From contig NZ_CP030862.1 in NCBI RefSeq assembly GCF_003325375.1, positions 1,181,501 through 1,245,500 on the forward strand: 64,000 nucleotides of DNA. The letters run 5' to 3'. The notes below the pieces were generated by a model that did no database searches, was not told the DNA's origin, and worked only from the letters and a program-made list of their open reading frames with translations. Position numbers and translations under genes: made by a program. This document shows positions 53,057 through 62,335 of the stretch, piece after piece (positions within the stretch are counted from its first letter, which is position 1; every line of letters starts with the position of its first letter). The DNA comes from Streptomyces globosus. Its GTDB lineage: Bacteria; Actinomycetota; Actinomycetes; Streptomycetales; Streptomycetaceae.

Positions 53057-55141
53057 TCAGGCCGTCGGCACCGCGGACCCCTGCGCCTGGATGGCGGTGA
53101 TCGCGACGGTCGTGACGATGTCCTGGACGAGCGCGCCGCGCGAGAGGTCGTTCACCGGCTTGCGCAGGCCCTGGAGGACCGGGCCGACCGCGACGGCGCC
53201 CGCCGAGCGCTGCACGGCCTTGTACGTGTTGTTGCCGGTGTTGAGGTCGGGGAAGATCAGCACGGTCGCCCGGCCGGCGACCTCCGACCCGGGCAGCTTC
53301 GTCGCGGCGACCGACGGCTCGACGGCGGCGTCGTACTGGATGGGCCCCTCGACGGCCAGGTCGGGGCGCCGGGCCCGGACGATCTCGGTGGCCTTGCGGA
53401 CCTTGTCGACGTCCGCGCCGCGGCCGGAGGTGCCCGTCGAGTACGAGAGCATGGCGATCCGCGGCTCGACGCCGAAGGCCGCCGCGGTCGCCGCGGACTG
53501 GATGGCGATGTCGGCGAGCTGCTCGGCGTCCGGGTCCGGGTTGACCGCGCAGTCGCCGTACACCAGCACCTGGTCGGCCAGGCACATGAAGAAGACGGAG
53601 GAGACGATCGCCGCCTCCGGCTTCGTCTTGATGATCTCGAAGGCGGGGCGGATGGTCGCGGCGGTCGAGTGCACCGACCCCGACACCATGCCGTCGGCCA
53701 GCCCCTGCTGGACCATCAGCGTGCCGAAGTAGTTGGCGTCCGTCACCACGTCGGCCGCGAGCTCGACCGTCATGCCCTTGTGGGCGCGTGCCTGCGCGTA
53801 GAACTCGGCGAAGCGCTCCCGCAGCGGGGAGGCGGCCGGGTCGATGAGCTGCGCCCCCGACACGTCCACGCCGAGGTCGGCGGCCCGCTTCAGGATCGCC
53901 TGCTCCTCGCCCAGCAGGGTCAGGTCGCAGACCCCGCGGCGCAGCAGCACGTCGGCGGCGCGCAGGACGCGCTCCTCGGTGCCCTCCGGCAGCACGACGC
54001 GGCGGCGGTCGGCGCGCGCCCGCTCCAGCAGCTCGTGTTCGAACATCATCGGCGTGACGCGCTCGGAGCGGGCCACCGACAGCAGTCCGCGCAGCTCGGC
54101 GGTGTCCACGTGCCGTTCGAACAGGCCGAGCGCGGTCTCCAGCTTGCGCGGGGTCGCGGAGTTCAGCCGGCTCTGGAGCTCGAACAGCTCGGCGGCGGTC
54201 GGGAAGCTGTTGCCGGCCACCGACACCACGGGGGTGCCCGGCGCGAGCTTCGAGGCGAGGGCGAGCACGTCGGGGCCGGGCCGCTCGTTCAGGGTGAGCA
54301 GGACGCCGGCGATCGGCGGGGTGCCGGAGGAGTGCGCGGCGAGCGCGCCGATGACCAGGTCGGAGCGGTCGCCGGGGGTGACGACGAGGCAGCCGGGCGT
54401 CAGGGCGCCGAGGAAGTTCGGCAGCATCGCACCGCCGAAGACGAAGTCGAGCGCGTCGCGGGCCAGCCCGGCGTCGTCGCCGAGGAGCACCTCGCCGCCG
54501 AGCGCCCGGGTGATCTGGGCGACCGTCGGGGCGGCCAGCGACTTGTCGTCGGGCAGGACGTAGCAGGGCACGGGCAGGCGGGCGGCCAGCCGTTCGGCGA
54601 TGGCGTCCCGGTCCTCGGCGGCCACCCGGTTGACCACCATCGCCACGACCTCGCAGCCCAGGCTCTCGTACGCCCGGTAGGCGTTGCGGGCCTCGGCGCG
54701 GACCTCGTCGGCGGCGCGCCGGGTGCCGCCGACGACGGGTACGACGACCGCGCCGAGCTCGTTCGCGAGGCGGGCGTTGAGGGCCAGTTCGTCGGGGAGG
54801 TTCGTCTCGGCGTAGTCGGTGCCGAGGACGAGCATCACCTCGTAGTCCCGGGCCGCCCGGTGGAAGCGGTCGACGAGCCGGGAGACCAGCTCGTCGGTGC
54901 CCTTCTCGGCCAGGACCGCGGAGGCCTCGCGGTACTCCATGCCGTACGCGGTCGAGGCGTCCTGGTCGATCCGGTAGCGGGAGCGGAGCAGTTCGAAGAG
55001 CCGGTCCGGCGCGTCGTGCAGGAGCGGCCGGTAGACGCCGACCCGCGCCGTCTGGCGCGTCAGCAGTTCCATGATCCCCAGCTCGACGACCTGGCGGCCG
55101 TCGCTCCGGTCGATACCGGTCACGTACACGCTGCGCGTCAC
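53057..55141 (-). CDS. pta: phosphate acetyltransferase, long form
   Basis: 694 residues. N-terminal dethiobiotin-synthetase-like P-loop-type domain (SVYVTGIDRSDGRQVVELGIMELL), middle DRTGG domain (about 220-330), C-terminal catalytic PTA/PTB domain from about 370 (RVTPMMFEHELLERARADRRRVVLPEGTEERVLRAAD, GMVSGSVHSTAATIRPA, FFMCLADQVLVYGDCAVNPDPDAEQLADIAIQSA, LSYSTGTSGRGADVDKVR). GTG 55141 with GGAG 8 nt upstream; longer reading in the same frame goes into the pfkA leader. Makes acetyl phosphate from acetyl-CoA. Confidence 0.95.
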   Translation of the reverse strand: MTRSVYVTGIDRSDGRQVVELGIMELLTRQTARVGVYRPLLHDAPDRLFELLRSRYRIDQDASTAYGMEYREASAVLAEKGTDELVSRLVDRFHRAARDYEVMLVLGTDYAETNLPDELALNARLANELGAVVVPVVGGTRRAADEVRAEARNAYRAYESLGCEVVAMVVNRVAAEDRDAIAERLAARLPVPCYVLPDDKSLAAPTVAQITRALGGEVLLGDDAGLARDALDFVFGGAMLPNFLGALTPGCLVVTPGDRSDLVIGALAAHSSGTPPIAGVLLTLNERPGPDVLALASKLAPGTPVVSVAGNSFPTAAELFELQSRLNSATPRKLETALGLFERHVDTAELRGLLSVARSERVTPMMFEHELLERARADRRRVVLPEGTEERVLRAADVLLRRGVCDLTLLGEEQAILKRAADLGVDVSGAQLIDPAASPLRERFAEFYAQARAHKGMTVELAADVVTDANYFGTLMVQQGLADGMVSGSVHSTAATIRPAFEIIKTKPEAAIVSSVFFMCLADQVLVYGDCAVNPDPDAEQLADIAIQSAATAAAFGVEPRIAMLSYSTGTSGRGADVDKVRKATEIVRARRPDLAVEGPIQYDAAVEPSVAATKLPGSEVAGRATVLIFPDLNTGNNTYKAVQRSAGAVAVGPVLQGLRKPVNDLSRGALVQDIVTTVAITAIQAQGSAVPTA

Positions 55142-55464
55142 GCGTGCTCTCCGTCCCTCGTGCGCCGCGGCAGGGCTGTGGCAGCCGCCTGCGGATCTCC
55201 GTCGAATTCCCCCGATAGGGTGGGCTTGCCCTCTTGACAATACCTCTGCGGATGGATAGGGCGCCGCCTGGGAAGAGGCGCCGGTGCGGCGTCCGCCGGG
55301 GGCTGCGGGGCGGGGCGGCGCAGCACGCGCCCGGCCCCGCCCGCGTGGAACAATCGGACAAGCCGCACGATGACGCCCTCCACGGGCACGGCCGTCCGCC
55401 CGTACGCGACGCACGGCCGGGGGACGACCAGGAGCAGACGACCAGGAGCAGGAGACACAAGGCG
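55142..55464. other. 323-nt divergent pta/pfkA control region
   Basis: No gene. It holds two back-to-back promoters sharing the TTGACAA core (55234-55240): for pfkA TTGACA (55234-55239), 17-nt spacer, TAGGGC (55257-55262); for pta TTGTCA (55240-55235), 17 nt, TATCGG (55217-55212). A tandem 14-bp duplication ACGACCAGGAGCAG lies at 55424-55437 and 55438-55451 just before the pfkA ribosome site. Confidence 0.6.
55212..55262. promoter_or_regulatory. overlapping divergent promoters of pta and pfkA
   Basis: Plus: TTGACA-N17-TAGGGC. Minus: TTGTCA-N17-TATCGG. The -35 boxes overlap, so the two promoters would compete for polymerase. Both -10 boxes lack the final T. Confidence 0.55.
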
Positions 55465-56490
55465 ATGCGCATCGGAGTCCTCACAGCGGGAGGCGACTGC
55501 CCCGGCCTGAACGCCGTCATCCGGTCGGTCGTCCACCGTGCCCTGGTGGGGCACGGGGACGAGGTCATCGGCTTCGAGGACGGCTTCAAGGGCCTGCTGG
55601 ACGGCCACCACCGCCCCCTCGACATCAACGCCGTCAGCGGCATCCTCGCCCGCGGCGGCACCATCCTCGGCTCGGCCCGCATGGAGCGCGCCCGCCTGCA
55701 CGAGGCCGCCGAGAACGCCAACGAGCTCGCCCGCCGGTACGGCCTCGACGCGCTCATCCCGATCGGCGGCGAGGGCACCCTGACCGCCTCCCGGATGCTG
55801 GCCGACGCCGGGATGCCGGTCGTCGGCGTTCCGAAGACCATCGACAACGACATCTCCGCCACGGACCGCACCTTCGGCTTCGACACCGCCGTCACCGTCG
55901 CCACCGAGGCCATGGACCGCCTCAAGACCACCGCCGAGTCCCACCAGCGCGTCATGGTCGTCGAGGTCATGGGCCGGCACGCGGGCTGGATCGCCCTGGA
56001 GTCCGGCATGGCCGGCGGCGCGCACGGCATCTGCCTGCCCGAGCGGCCCTTCCAGGTCGACGACCTGGTGAAGATGGTGGAGGAGCGCTTCTCGCGGGGC
56101 AAGAAGTTCGCCGTCGTCTGCGTCGCCGAGGGGGCCCACCCGGCCGCCGGCTCCATGCCGTACGAGCGGGGCGAGATCGACCAGTACGGCCACGAGCGCT
56201 TCGCCGGCATCGGCAACCGGCTCGCCGTCGAGCTGGAGAACCGCCTCGGGAAGGAGGCCCGCCCGGTCATCCTCGGCCACGTCCAGCGCGGCGGCGTCCC
56301 CACCGCGTACGACCGGGTGCTGGCGACCCGCTTCGGCTGGCACGCCGTGGAGGCCGTCCACCGCGGGGACTTCGGCAACATGACCGCCCTGCGCGGCACG
56401 GAGATCGTGATGGCCCCGCTCGCGGCGGCCGTCGCGGAGCTGAAGACCGTCCCCGAGCACCGCATGTCCGAGGCCGAGTCCGTCTTCTGA
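55465..56490 (+). CDS. pfkA: 6-phosphofructokinase
   Basis: 341 residues. MRIGVLTAGGDCPGLNAVIRSVV, PIGGEGTLTAS, GVPKTIDNDISATDRTFGFDTA, MGRHAGWIA, GHVQRGG. Residue 104 is Gly and residue 124 is Lys; the Gly104/Lys124 combination marks the ATP-dependent group III enzymes of Streptomyces, in contrast with pyrophosphate-dependent ones with Asp104. ATG 55465 follows GGAG at 55451-55454. Divergent from pta. Confidence 0.96.
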   Translation: MRIGVLTAGGDCPGLNAVIRSVVHRALVGHGDEVIGFEDGFKGLLDGHHRPLDINAVSGILARGGTILGSARMERARLHEAAENANELARRYGLDALIPIGGEGTLTASRMLADAGMPVVGVPKTIDNDISATDRTFGFDTAVTVATEAMDRLKTTAESHQRVMVVEVMGRHAGWIALESGMAGGAHGICLPERPFQVDDLVKMVEERFSRGKKFAVVCVAEGAHPAAGSMPYERGEIDQYGHERFAGIGNRLAVELENRLGKEARPVILGHVQRGGVPTAYDRVLATRFGWHAVEAVHRGDFGNMTALRGTEIVMAPLAAAVAELKTVPEHRMSEAESVF

Positions 56491-56521
56491 CGCGGGCCGC
56501 CACCCGCCGCCCGCCACCCGT

Positions 56522-56543
56522 CGGCCCCGGCTCCCCGGGGCCG
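56522..56543. terminator. terminator between pfkA and the XRE gene
   Basis: CGGCCCCGG-ctcc-CCGGGGCCG, 9-bp stem, 32 nt after pfkA and just before the convergent XRE stop. Confidence 0.7.
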
Positions 56544-56548
56544 GCGGG

Positions 56549-57223
56549 TCACCGCGTACCGGACGCGTACGCCCAGAAGCGGTCCACGATGCCGGCGAGG
56601 AACTCCCGCCCGCCGTCGCCCGCCCCGCCGGCGCCGCCCCATCCGAGGGTGGCGACCATGGCGGACTGGTAGTCGGCGTGCAGCCGCTCCAGTACGGGCT
56701 CCAGGTGCTCCCGCGGCACCGGCAGCAGCTTGGCCAGCGGCTTGGCGTGGGCCTGCCAGCGCGTGGTGACCGCGCTGCGCAGGATCTCCGCGAGCTCCTC
56801 CTGCTTGCCGGTCGCGGCGATGAACTGGGCCAGTGTCAGACCGAGGACCTGGGCCAGGGCCACCGACTGCCGCTCGTTGCCCTTCCAGCGGCCGGCGTCC
56901 TCCATCTTCCGGTACGAGCCCGTGTCGAGCCCGATCCGCCGGGCCAGCTCGTCCGGGGACATGCCGCGGGCCATCCGGTGCTCCCGCAGGGTCACCGGCT
57001 CGGACAGCAGTTCGCCGGGCGAGCACCACAGCACGCCGGCCAGGGCCGTGAGCTCGGCGGCCGTCGGCGTGAGCTCGCCGCGCTCCCAGGCCATCACCGT
57101 CTCCGGCTCGACGATCAGTCCGTACTGGGCGCGCAGGCCGTAGGAGACGTGGCCGGGCGCCATGCCCAGGGCCGCGCGCAGGCGCCGCGCGGCGGGGGCA
57201 TTGAAGGGTGGGCTGGATTGCAC
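56549..57223 (-). CDS. XRE-family regulator with two helix-turn-helix segments
   Basis: 224 residues. First HTH-like region PAARRLRAALGMAPGHVSYGLRAQYGLIVEPETVMAWERGELTPTAAELTALAGVL; second LREHRMARGMSPDELARRIGLDTGSYRKMEDAGRWKGNERQSVALAQVLGL (XRE/Cro-like). The C-terminal half is helical, without known domain. GTG 57223 is 7 nt after TACCGT (57236-57231), so leaderless; GTG 57232 is the longer alternative. Divergent from the merR gene. Confidence 0.85.
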   Translation of the reverse strand: MQSSPPFNAPAARRLRAALGMAPGHVSYGLRAQYGLIVEPETVMAWERGELTPTAAELTALAGVLWCSPGELLSEPVTLREHRMARGMSPDELARRIGLDTGSYRKMEDAGRWKGNERQSVALAQVLGLTLAQFIAATGKQEELAEILRSAVTTRWQAHAKPLAKLLPVPREHLEPVLERLHADYQSAMVATLGWGGAGGAGDGGREFLAGIVDRFWAYASGTR

Positions 57224-57476
57224 AGGGCACACGGTAGGAGCGGCCGGGCCCCGGCGACTACAGACTGTTCAAACAAGCCAACAACTCGTAGGAAAGTCCT
57301 ATGGAGTTCGGGGGTTTGGTCCGGATTTCAGGCGACTGTCCGGTAATCGGACGCCTGTTGGGCCTGCGTTCCAGCGTAAGGTTCCGGCCAGCCGACCGGA
57401 GGGGCCTCCTCCTGATCTTCACGGATCCGCCGCACTCCGCCGCGAACCGCGCGCCCCTCCCGTGCGTGATCCCTAC

Positions 57477-57509
57477 GGGGCCCTCGCCGACGGGGGTGGC
57501 GAGGGCCCC
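57477..57509 (+). terminator. terminator-like hairpin without an assigned gene
   Basis: GGGGCCCTCGCC (57477-57488), loop gacgggggt, perfect 12-bp complement 57498-57509. It stands 16 nt before the merR promoter. Confidence 0.7.
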
Positions 57510-57521
57510 GCACCGGAGTCC

Positions 57522-57552
57522 TTGCCTTGACGCCCGCGTCAGGGAATAGCGT
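57522..57552 (+). promoter_or_regulatory. MerR-type promoter/operator of the merR-trxA unit
   Basis: TTGCCT (57522-57527), long 19-nt spacer, TAGCGT (57547-57552). The spacer and flank carry a dyad CCTTGACGC-cc-GCGTCAGGG (57525-57544), 8 of 9 pairs, centred between the boxes as in other MerR operators. The ATG of merR is 6 nt after the -10 (leaderless). Confidence 0.7.
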
Positions 57553-57558
57553 CGGGCC

Positions 57559-57951
57559 ATGCGCATCGGCGAACTGGCGGAGCTGGCCGGCACCAGCACA
57601 CGGACCCTGCGGTACTACGAGTCGCGCGGACTGCTCTCCTCCAGGAGGGCGCCCAACGGCTACCGCACCTATGACGAGGACGACCTGCGGCTGCTGCGCC
57701 AGATCCGCACCCTCCAGGACTTCGGCTTCGACCTGGAGGAGACCCGCCCGTTCGTCGAGTGCCTGCGCGCCGGCCACCCGGCCGGCGACGCCTGCCCCGC
57801 CTCCCTGGCCGTCTACCGGCGCAAGCTCGCCGAACTCGACGGCCTCATCGGCCGGCTGGCCGACGTACGCGACCAGGTGGCCCGGCAGCTCGCCGAAGCC
57901 GAGCGCGCTGCGGGCCCGGAGGCCGTCCCGCGCTGCGAGAGCACGCCCTGA
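57559..57951 (+). CDS. MerR-family transcriptional regulator
   Basis: 130 residues. MRIGELAELAGTSTRTLRYYESRGLLSSRRAPNGYRTYDEDDLRLLRQIRTLQDFGFDLEETRPFVECLRAG is a textbook MerR DNA-binding domain; a C-terminal coiled coil follows. One Cys near 72 and one near 80-85 (ECLRAGHPAGDACPA) and one near the C-terminus (RCEST) could sense thiols or metal. Directly upstream of a thioredoxin gene, so oxidative or redox control of trx is likely (inference). Confidence 0.92.
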   Translation: MRIGELAELAGTSTRTLRYYESRGLLSSRRAPNGYRTYDEDDLRLLRQIRTLQDFGFDLEETRPFVECLRAGHPAGDACPASLAVYRRKLAELDGLIGRLADVRDQVARQLAEAERAAGPEAVPRCESTP

Positions 57952-57957
57952 CCCGGT

Positions 57958-57981
57958 GAAGACGAAGACGAAGACGAAGAG
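57958..57981. repeat. GAAGAC hexanucleotide repeat
   Basis: Nearly four copies of GAAGAC (the last ends GAAGAG) between merR and trxA. In frame with trxA it would encode alternating Lys-Thr from GTG 57956. Overlaps the purine-rich ribosome site region. Confidence 0.8.
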
Positions 57982-57994
57982 GAAGGAGAAAGCG

Positions 57995-58348
57995 GTGACA
58001 CGAGCCGCAGGTGTGGCCCAGGTGACGGACGCGGACTTCGAGGAGGAGGTGGTGGGCGAGCGGGAACGCCCCGTCCTGGTGGAGTTCACCGCCGACTGGT
58101 GCGGCCCCTGCCGGCAGCTCGCACCCGTGCTGTCCGCCCTCGCCGCCGAGGAGGGCCACCGCCTGAAGGTCGTGCAGATCGACACGGACCGCAACCCCTC
58201 CACCGTCGTCCGGTACGGGGTGCTGTCCGCGCCGACCATGCTGGTCTTCCGCGGCGGGGAGCCCGTCCTGCAGATCGTCGGCGCCCGTGCCAAGCGCCGC
58301 CTGCTCCAGCAGCTCGACGGCGTCCTGGAGCAGGCGGCCACGGCCTAG
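57995..58348 (+). CDS. trxA: thioredoxin
   Basis: 117 residues. [79 protein letters not shown] has the WCGPC active site and the cis-Pro in SAPTM. GTG 57995 has GGAAGGAG 9 nt upstream; GTG 57956 would add a Lys/Thr-rich leader of 13 residues. Operon with merR. Its stop codon overlaps the convergent glgB stop within CTAG. Confidence 0.93.
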   Translation: MTRAAGVAQVTDADFEEEVVGERERPVLVEFTADWCGPCRQLAPVLSALAAEEGHRLKVVQIDTDRNPSTVVRYGVLSAPTMLVFRGGEPVLQIVGARAKRRLLQQLDGVLEQAATA

Positions 58349-60675
58349 GGGCGGAACCAGACCGTCGCCAGCGGCGGGAGGGTCAGGACCAGGCTCGCCG
58401 GGCGGCCCTGCGCCGGCACCCGCTCGGGCAGCAGCGGCCCTGTGCGGCGCAGGCCGCTGCCGCCGTACTCCGGCAGGTCCGTGTTGAGGACCTCCCGCCA
58501 GGCAGGCACCTCCTCCGGGACGCCGAGCCGGTAGCCGTGCCGCACCACCGGCGAGAAGTTCGACACGCACAGCAGCGGCGAGCCGTCGTGCGCGTACCGC
58601 AGGAACGCGAAGACGTTGTCGTCCGCGGCGTCCGACTCCACCCACGCGAAGCCCTCCGGGACACTGTCCCGCTCCCACAGCGCGGGCGCCGCGGCGTACT
58701 CCCGGTTCAGGTCGCGCACCAGCGTCCGCACGCCCTGGTGGTCCCCGGCCGCCGAGTAGGCCGGGTCCAGCAGCCACCAGTCCGGGCCGTGCGCCTCCGA
58801 CCACTCGGCGCCCTGGGCGAACTCCTGCCCCATGAACAGCAGCTGCTTGCCGGGGTGCGCCCACATGTAGCCGAGGTAGGCCCGGTGCCCCGCCCGCTGC
58901 TGCCACCAGTCGCCCGGCATCTTCGACACCAGCGCCTGCTTGCCGTGCACCACCTCGTCGTGCGAGATGGGCAGCACGTAGTTCTCGCTGTACGCGTACA
59001 CCATCCCGAAGGTCATGTCGTGGTGGTGGTACTTGCGGTGCACCGGCTCCTTCGAGACGTACCGCAGCGTGTCGTGCATCCAGCCCATGTTCCACTTCAG
59101 GCCGAAGCCGAGGCCGCCGGAGTCGGTGGGCCGCGTCACCCCGTTCCAGGCGGTGGACTCCTCCGCGATCGTCACGACCCCGGGGCAGCGCCGGTACACC
59201 GTCGCGTTCATCTCCTGGAGCATCGCGACGGCGTCCCAGTTCTCCCGCCCGCCGTGCTCGTTCGGCGCCCACTCGCCCTCGCCGCGCGAGTAGTCCAGGT
59301 ACAGCATCGACGCGACCGCGTCGACCCGCAGCCCGTCGACGTGGAACTCCTGGCACCAGTACACCGCGTTGGCGACGAGGAAGTTGCGGACCTCCTTGCG
59401 CCCGTAGTCGAACTCCAGCGTCCCCCAGTCCGGGTGCTCCGCCCGCCGCGGGTCCTCGTGCTCGTACAGGGGCCGCCCGTCGAACCGGGCGAGCGCCCAC
59501 TCGTCGCGCGGGAAGTGCGCCGGCACCCAGTCGAGGATCACCCCGATCCCGGCCTGGTGCAGCGCGTCCACCAGCGCCCGGAAGTCGTCCGGGCCGCCCA
59601 TCCGCGAGGTCGGCGCGTAGTAGCCGGTCACCTGGTAGCCCCACGAGCCGCCGAAGGGGTGCTCGGCGACCGGCATCAGCTCCACGTGCGTGAAGCCCAG
59701 CTCCTTGACGTACGGCGGGAGCTGCTCGGCCAGCTCCCGGTACGACAGCCCCGGCCGCCACGACGGCAGGTGCACCTCGTACACCGAGAACGGGGCCTGG
59801 TGCACCGGGCGCCGCCCGCGCGAGGCCATCCACTCCGCATCGCCCCAGACGTGGCGGGAGGCGGTGACCACGGAGGCGGTGGCCGGCGGGACCTCCGCGT
59901 GCTGCGCCATCGGGTCGGCGCGCAGCGTGTGGCCGCCGTCGGGCCCGGCGATCTCGTACTTGTACAGGGCCCCCTCGCCGACGCCCGGCAGGAACAGCTC
60001 CCACACGCCGGACGAGCCGAGGGAGCGCATCGGCTGGGCGACCGGGTTCCAGTAGGAGAAGTCGCCGGTGACGCGGACCCCCTGGGCGTTGGGCGCCCAC
60101 ACGGTGAAGCGGGTGCCGGCGACGCCCTGGTGCTCCATGGGGCGGGCGCCGAGCGCCGTCCACAGCTCCTCGTGCCGGCCCTCGCCGATCAGGTGCAGGT
60201 CGAAGTCGCCGAGCGCGGGCAGGAACCGGTAGGGGTCGTGGACCTCGGTCTCGGTGCCGTCGTAGGCGACCAGCAGCCGGTAGTCGGGAACCTCGCCGAG
60301 GGGGAGGAGCCCGGAGAAGAGGCCGTCGCCGTCGGAGTGGAGCTCTGCGCGCAGCCCCTTGGCCACGACGGTGACGGCCTTGGCGTACGGCCGCAGCACC
60401 CGGAACACCACCCCGCCCCGCTGGGCGTGGGCGCCCAGCACCGCGTGCGGGTCGTGGTGGCGGCCCTGGAGCAGCCGGTCCCGCTCCCCGGCGTCGAGCG
60501 CCGGTGCGGGCTGCACGCCGCGGGCCGGTGCGGCCCGGCGGGCCCCGGGGGTGCGGGGGGTGCGGGCCGGGCGCGCCGCGCGGGCGGGTTCCGGCGGGGC
60601 GGGGGCCGCCGCTGCTGCGGGCGGTGCTGCGGCTTCCTCGCGGACGGTCGGTGACGGCTGTCGTGCGGCGCTCAC
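58345..60675 (-). CDS. glgB: 1,4-alpha-glucan branching enzyme
   Basis: 776 residues. Adds alpha-1,6 branches to maltosyl polymer made by GlgE. An Ala/Pro-rich N-terminal tail (about 1-50) not typical of enteric GlgB, a long-form N domain, CBM48, then GH13: [68 protein letters not shown] (nucleophile Asp), [10 protein letters not shown] (acid/base Glu), [18 protein letters not shown] 60675 overlaps the mak stop (GTGA). Confidence 0.95.
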   Translation of the reverse strand: MSAARQPSPTVREEAAAPPAAAAAPAPPEPARAARPARTPRTPGARRAAPARGVQPAPALDAGERDRLLQGRHHDPHAVLGAHAQRGGVVFRVLRPYAKAVTVVAKGLRAELHSDGDGLFSGLLPLGEVPDYRLLVAYDGTETEVHDPYRFLPALGDFDLHLIGEGRHEELWTALGARPMEHQGVAGTRFTVWAPNAQGVRVTGDFSYWNPVAQPMRSLGSSGVWELFLPGVGEGALYKYEIAGPDGGHTLRADPMAQHAEVPPATASVVTASRHVWGDAEWMASRGRRPVHQAPFSVYEVHLPSWRPGLSYRELAEQLPPYVKELGFTHVELMPVAEHPFGGSWGYQVTGYYAPTSRMGGPDDFRALVDALHQAGIGVILDWVPAHFPRDEWALARFDGRPLYEHEDPRRAEHPDWGTLEFDYGRKEVRNFLVANAVYWCQEFHVDGLRVDAVASMLYLDYSRGEGEWAPNEHGGRENWDAVAMLQEMNATVYRRCPGVVTIAEESTAWNGVTRPTDSGGLGFGLKWNMGWMHDTLRYVSKEPVHRKYHHHDMTFGMVYAYSENYVLPISHDEVVHGKQALVSKMPGDWWQQRAGHRAYLGYMWAHPGKQLLFMGQEFAQGAEWSEAHGPDWWLLDPAYSAAGDHQGVRTLVRDLNREYAAAPALWERDSVPEGFAWVESDAADDNVFAFLRYAHDGSPLLCVSNFSPVVRHGYRLGVPEEVPAWREVLNTDLPEYGGSGLRRTGPLLPERVPAQGRPASLVLTLPPLATVWFRP

Positions 60676-62162
60676 GCGAGCGGCCTCCTCGGGGGCTTCG
60701 GGTGGGGGTGGGGGGCGGCGGAGCCGGGCGGCGGCGGGGACGGGTGCGGCATGCGGCGGGCGGGGCGCTCCCGCTCGGCGAGCCGGCGGATCGCGGCCAT
60801 GGGGACGTGCAGCCAGTCGGGGCGGTGCCGGGACTCGTAGCGGGCCTCGTACACCGCCTTGTCGGTCTCGTACGCGCGCAGCAGGACGGGGTCCTCGCGC
60901 GGGTCGCGGCCGGTGGTGCGGGCGTAGCCCTCGCAGAACGCGGCCCGGCAGGCGTCCGCCCAGGCAGGGGCGAAGGGGCGGTGCGAGCGGGCCGCGTAGT
61001 CGAAGGAGCGGAGCATTCCGGCGATGTCGCGCACGGCGGGCTCGGGGCGGCGGCGGTCGGCGAGCGGGCGGGCCGGCTCGCCCTCGAAGTCGATCAGGGC
61101 CCAGCTGCCGTCGGCGGTGCGCAGGGTCTGGCCGAGGTGGAGGTCGCCGTGGATGCGCTGGGCGGGTACGCCGGCGCCGCGGGAGGCGGCCAGGGCGTCG
61201 AAGGCGCCGCGCAGCCCGTCCTCGAAGGGCTGGAGGGCGGGGACCTCGCGGACGGTCGCGGCCAGCCGGGCCGTCATGCCGGCGGCGAGCCGGGCCGCCT
61301 GCGCGGGGCCGAGGGCGACGGTGGGCAGGGCCGCGGCGAGCGCGCTGTGGACCTCGGCGGTGGCCCGGCCCAGGGCGTGGGCCTCGGCGGTGAAGTCGGC
61401 GCCCGCGGCGAGCCGGCGCAGTGCGAGCTGCCAGCCGTCCTCGGAGCCGCGCAGGTACGGCTGGAGCACGCCCAGGGTCAGCGGCTCGGCGGTGCGGTGG
61501 CCGCCGGGCGGGCCTGCGGGCAGTTCGGCCTCGTACCAGGCCACCGGGGCGGGGACCCGGGCGCAGCCGGCGGAGGCGAGGGCCCGGGGCAGTTCGAGGT
61601 CGGGGTTGGTGCCGGGCCAGACCCGCCGGAACACCTTCAGGATGTGCGAATCCCCGTAGATGAGGGAGGAGTTGGTCTGTTCGCCGGACAGCGGCCGCGG
61701 GGCCGGGTCGGCGGGGATGGGGGCGTCCGGGTCCCGGTCGAAGCGCAGCGGCCCGTGGCTGCCGGGGGCGCGCAACCGTTCCAGCAGGAGCGCGGCGAGC
61801 CGCGGGTCGCCGAGCCCCTCGTACACGGCGTGGCCGGCGTACGGGCCGCGCTCGGCGTGGCCGATGAGGGCGGGGGCGAGGCCGGGCGGCAGCGGTGCGG
61901 GCCGCACGCCGAGCAGGAGCTGGTAGCAGTCCGCGGTGCCGTCGGCGCAGTCGACGCCGACGAGCAGGTGCAGCAGGCCGGGCGTGCTGCCGGGCGGCAG
62001 CAGCTCGACGGCGGAGACCAGCCGCAGCCGGGTGATCGCCCGGCCCTTGCCGGCGAACCAGCGCTGCCGGGGCAGCCAGGCGCGCAGCATGGGTTCGAGC
62101 GGCCCGAGCGGGACGGCGGCCGGACTGCTGTGGCGGCTCCGGGCGGATGCTGCCTCCGACAT
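60672..62162 (-). CDS. mak: maltokinase
   Basis: 496 residues. Phosphorylates maltose from TreS to maltose 1-phosphate, the GlgE donor precursor. [28 protein letters not shown] is the N-cap lobe of maltokinases; [10 protein letters not shown] is the catalytic loop and [12 protein letters not shown] the metal motif. ATG 62162 with AAAGGACG upstream chosen over GTG 62189. Translationally coupled to glgB. C-terminal His/Pro-rich tail. Confidence 0.93.
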   Translation of the reverse strand: MSEAASARSRHSSPAAVPLGPLEPMLRAWLPRQRWFAGKGRAITRLRLVSAVELLPPGSTPGLLHLLVGVDCADGTADCYQLLLGVRPAPLPPGLAPALIGHAERGPYAGHAVYEGLGDPRLAALLLERLRAPGSHGPLRFDRDPDAPIPADPAPRPLSGEQTNSSLIYGDSHILKVFRRVWPGTNPDLELPRALASAGCARVPAPVAWYEAELPAGPPGGHRTAEPLTLGVLQPYLRGSEDGWQLALRRLAAGADFTAEAHALGRATAEVHSALAAALPTVALGPAQAARLAAGMTARLAATVREVPALQPFEDGLRGAFDALAASRGAGVPAQRIHGDLHLGQTLRTADGSWALIDFEGEPARPLADRRRPEPAVRDIAGMLRSFDYAARSHRPFAPAWADACRAAFCEGYARTTGRDPREDPVLLRAYETDKAVYEARYESRHRPDWLHVPMAAIRRLAERERPARRMPHPSPPPPGSAAPHPHPKPPRRPLA

Positions 62163-62307
62163 GGCGTCGTCCTTTCCCCGGGCCGTCACAGAATGCGCAG
62201 AGTGTCCCGGATGGCGAGGGTTGCTGTCCGGTGGTGGGAGAGTGTCGGGCCGAGATGGTCCCTACGGGGGGCGGGCCGTTGACCCGTTCGGTTCCCGCCC
62301 CTGCGGT

Positions 62308-62333
62308 GCGCGCGCCGCGGCGGCGGCGCGCGC
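62308..62333 (-). terminator. hairpin just after treS
   Basis: GCGCGCGCCGC-ggcg-GCGGCGCGCGC, 11-bp stem, 3 nt after the treS stop on the minus strand. It could partly terminate or protect treS mRNA ahead of mak, which starts 146 nt further. Confidence 0.65.
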
Positions 62334-62335
62334 GG

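Larger units (their letters stand above)
57224..57558. other. divergent gap between XRE and merR genes with an orphan terminator
   Basis: 335 nt with no convincing ORF. It holds TAGGA-aag-TCCTA (57289-57301) and a terminator-like hairpin at 57477-57509 that belongs to neither flanking gene, then the merR operator/promoter. An unannotated small transcript ending at that hairpin is possible. Confidence 0.5.

Noticed and set aside
57301..57549. 82-codon ORF in the XRE/merR gap
   Set aside because: Reads through a terminator hairpin and the MerR operator; no conserved-looking segment.
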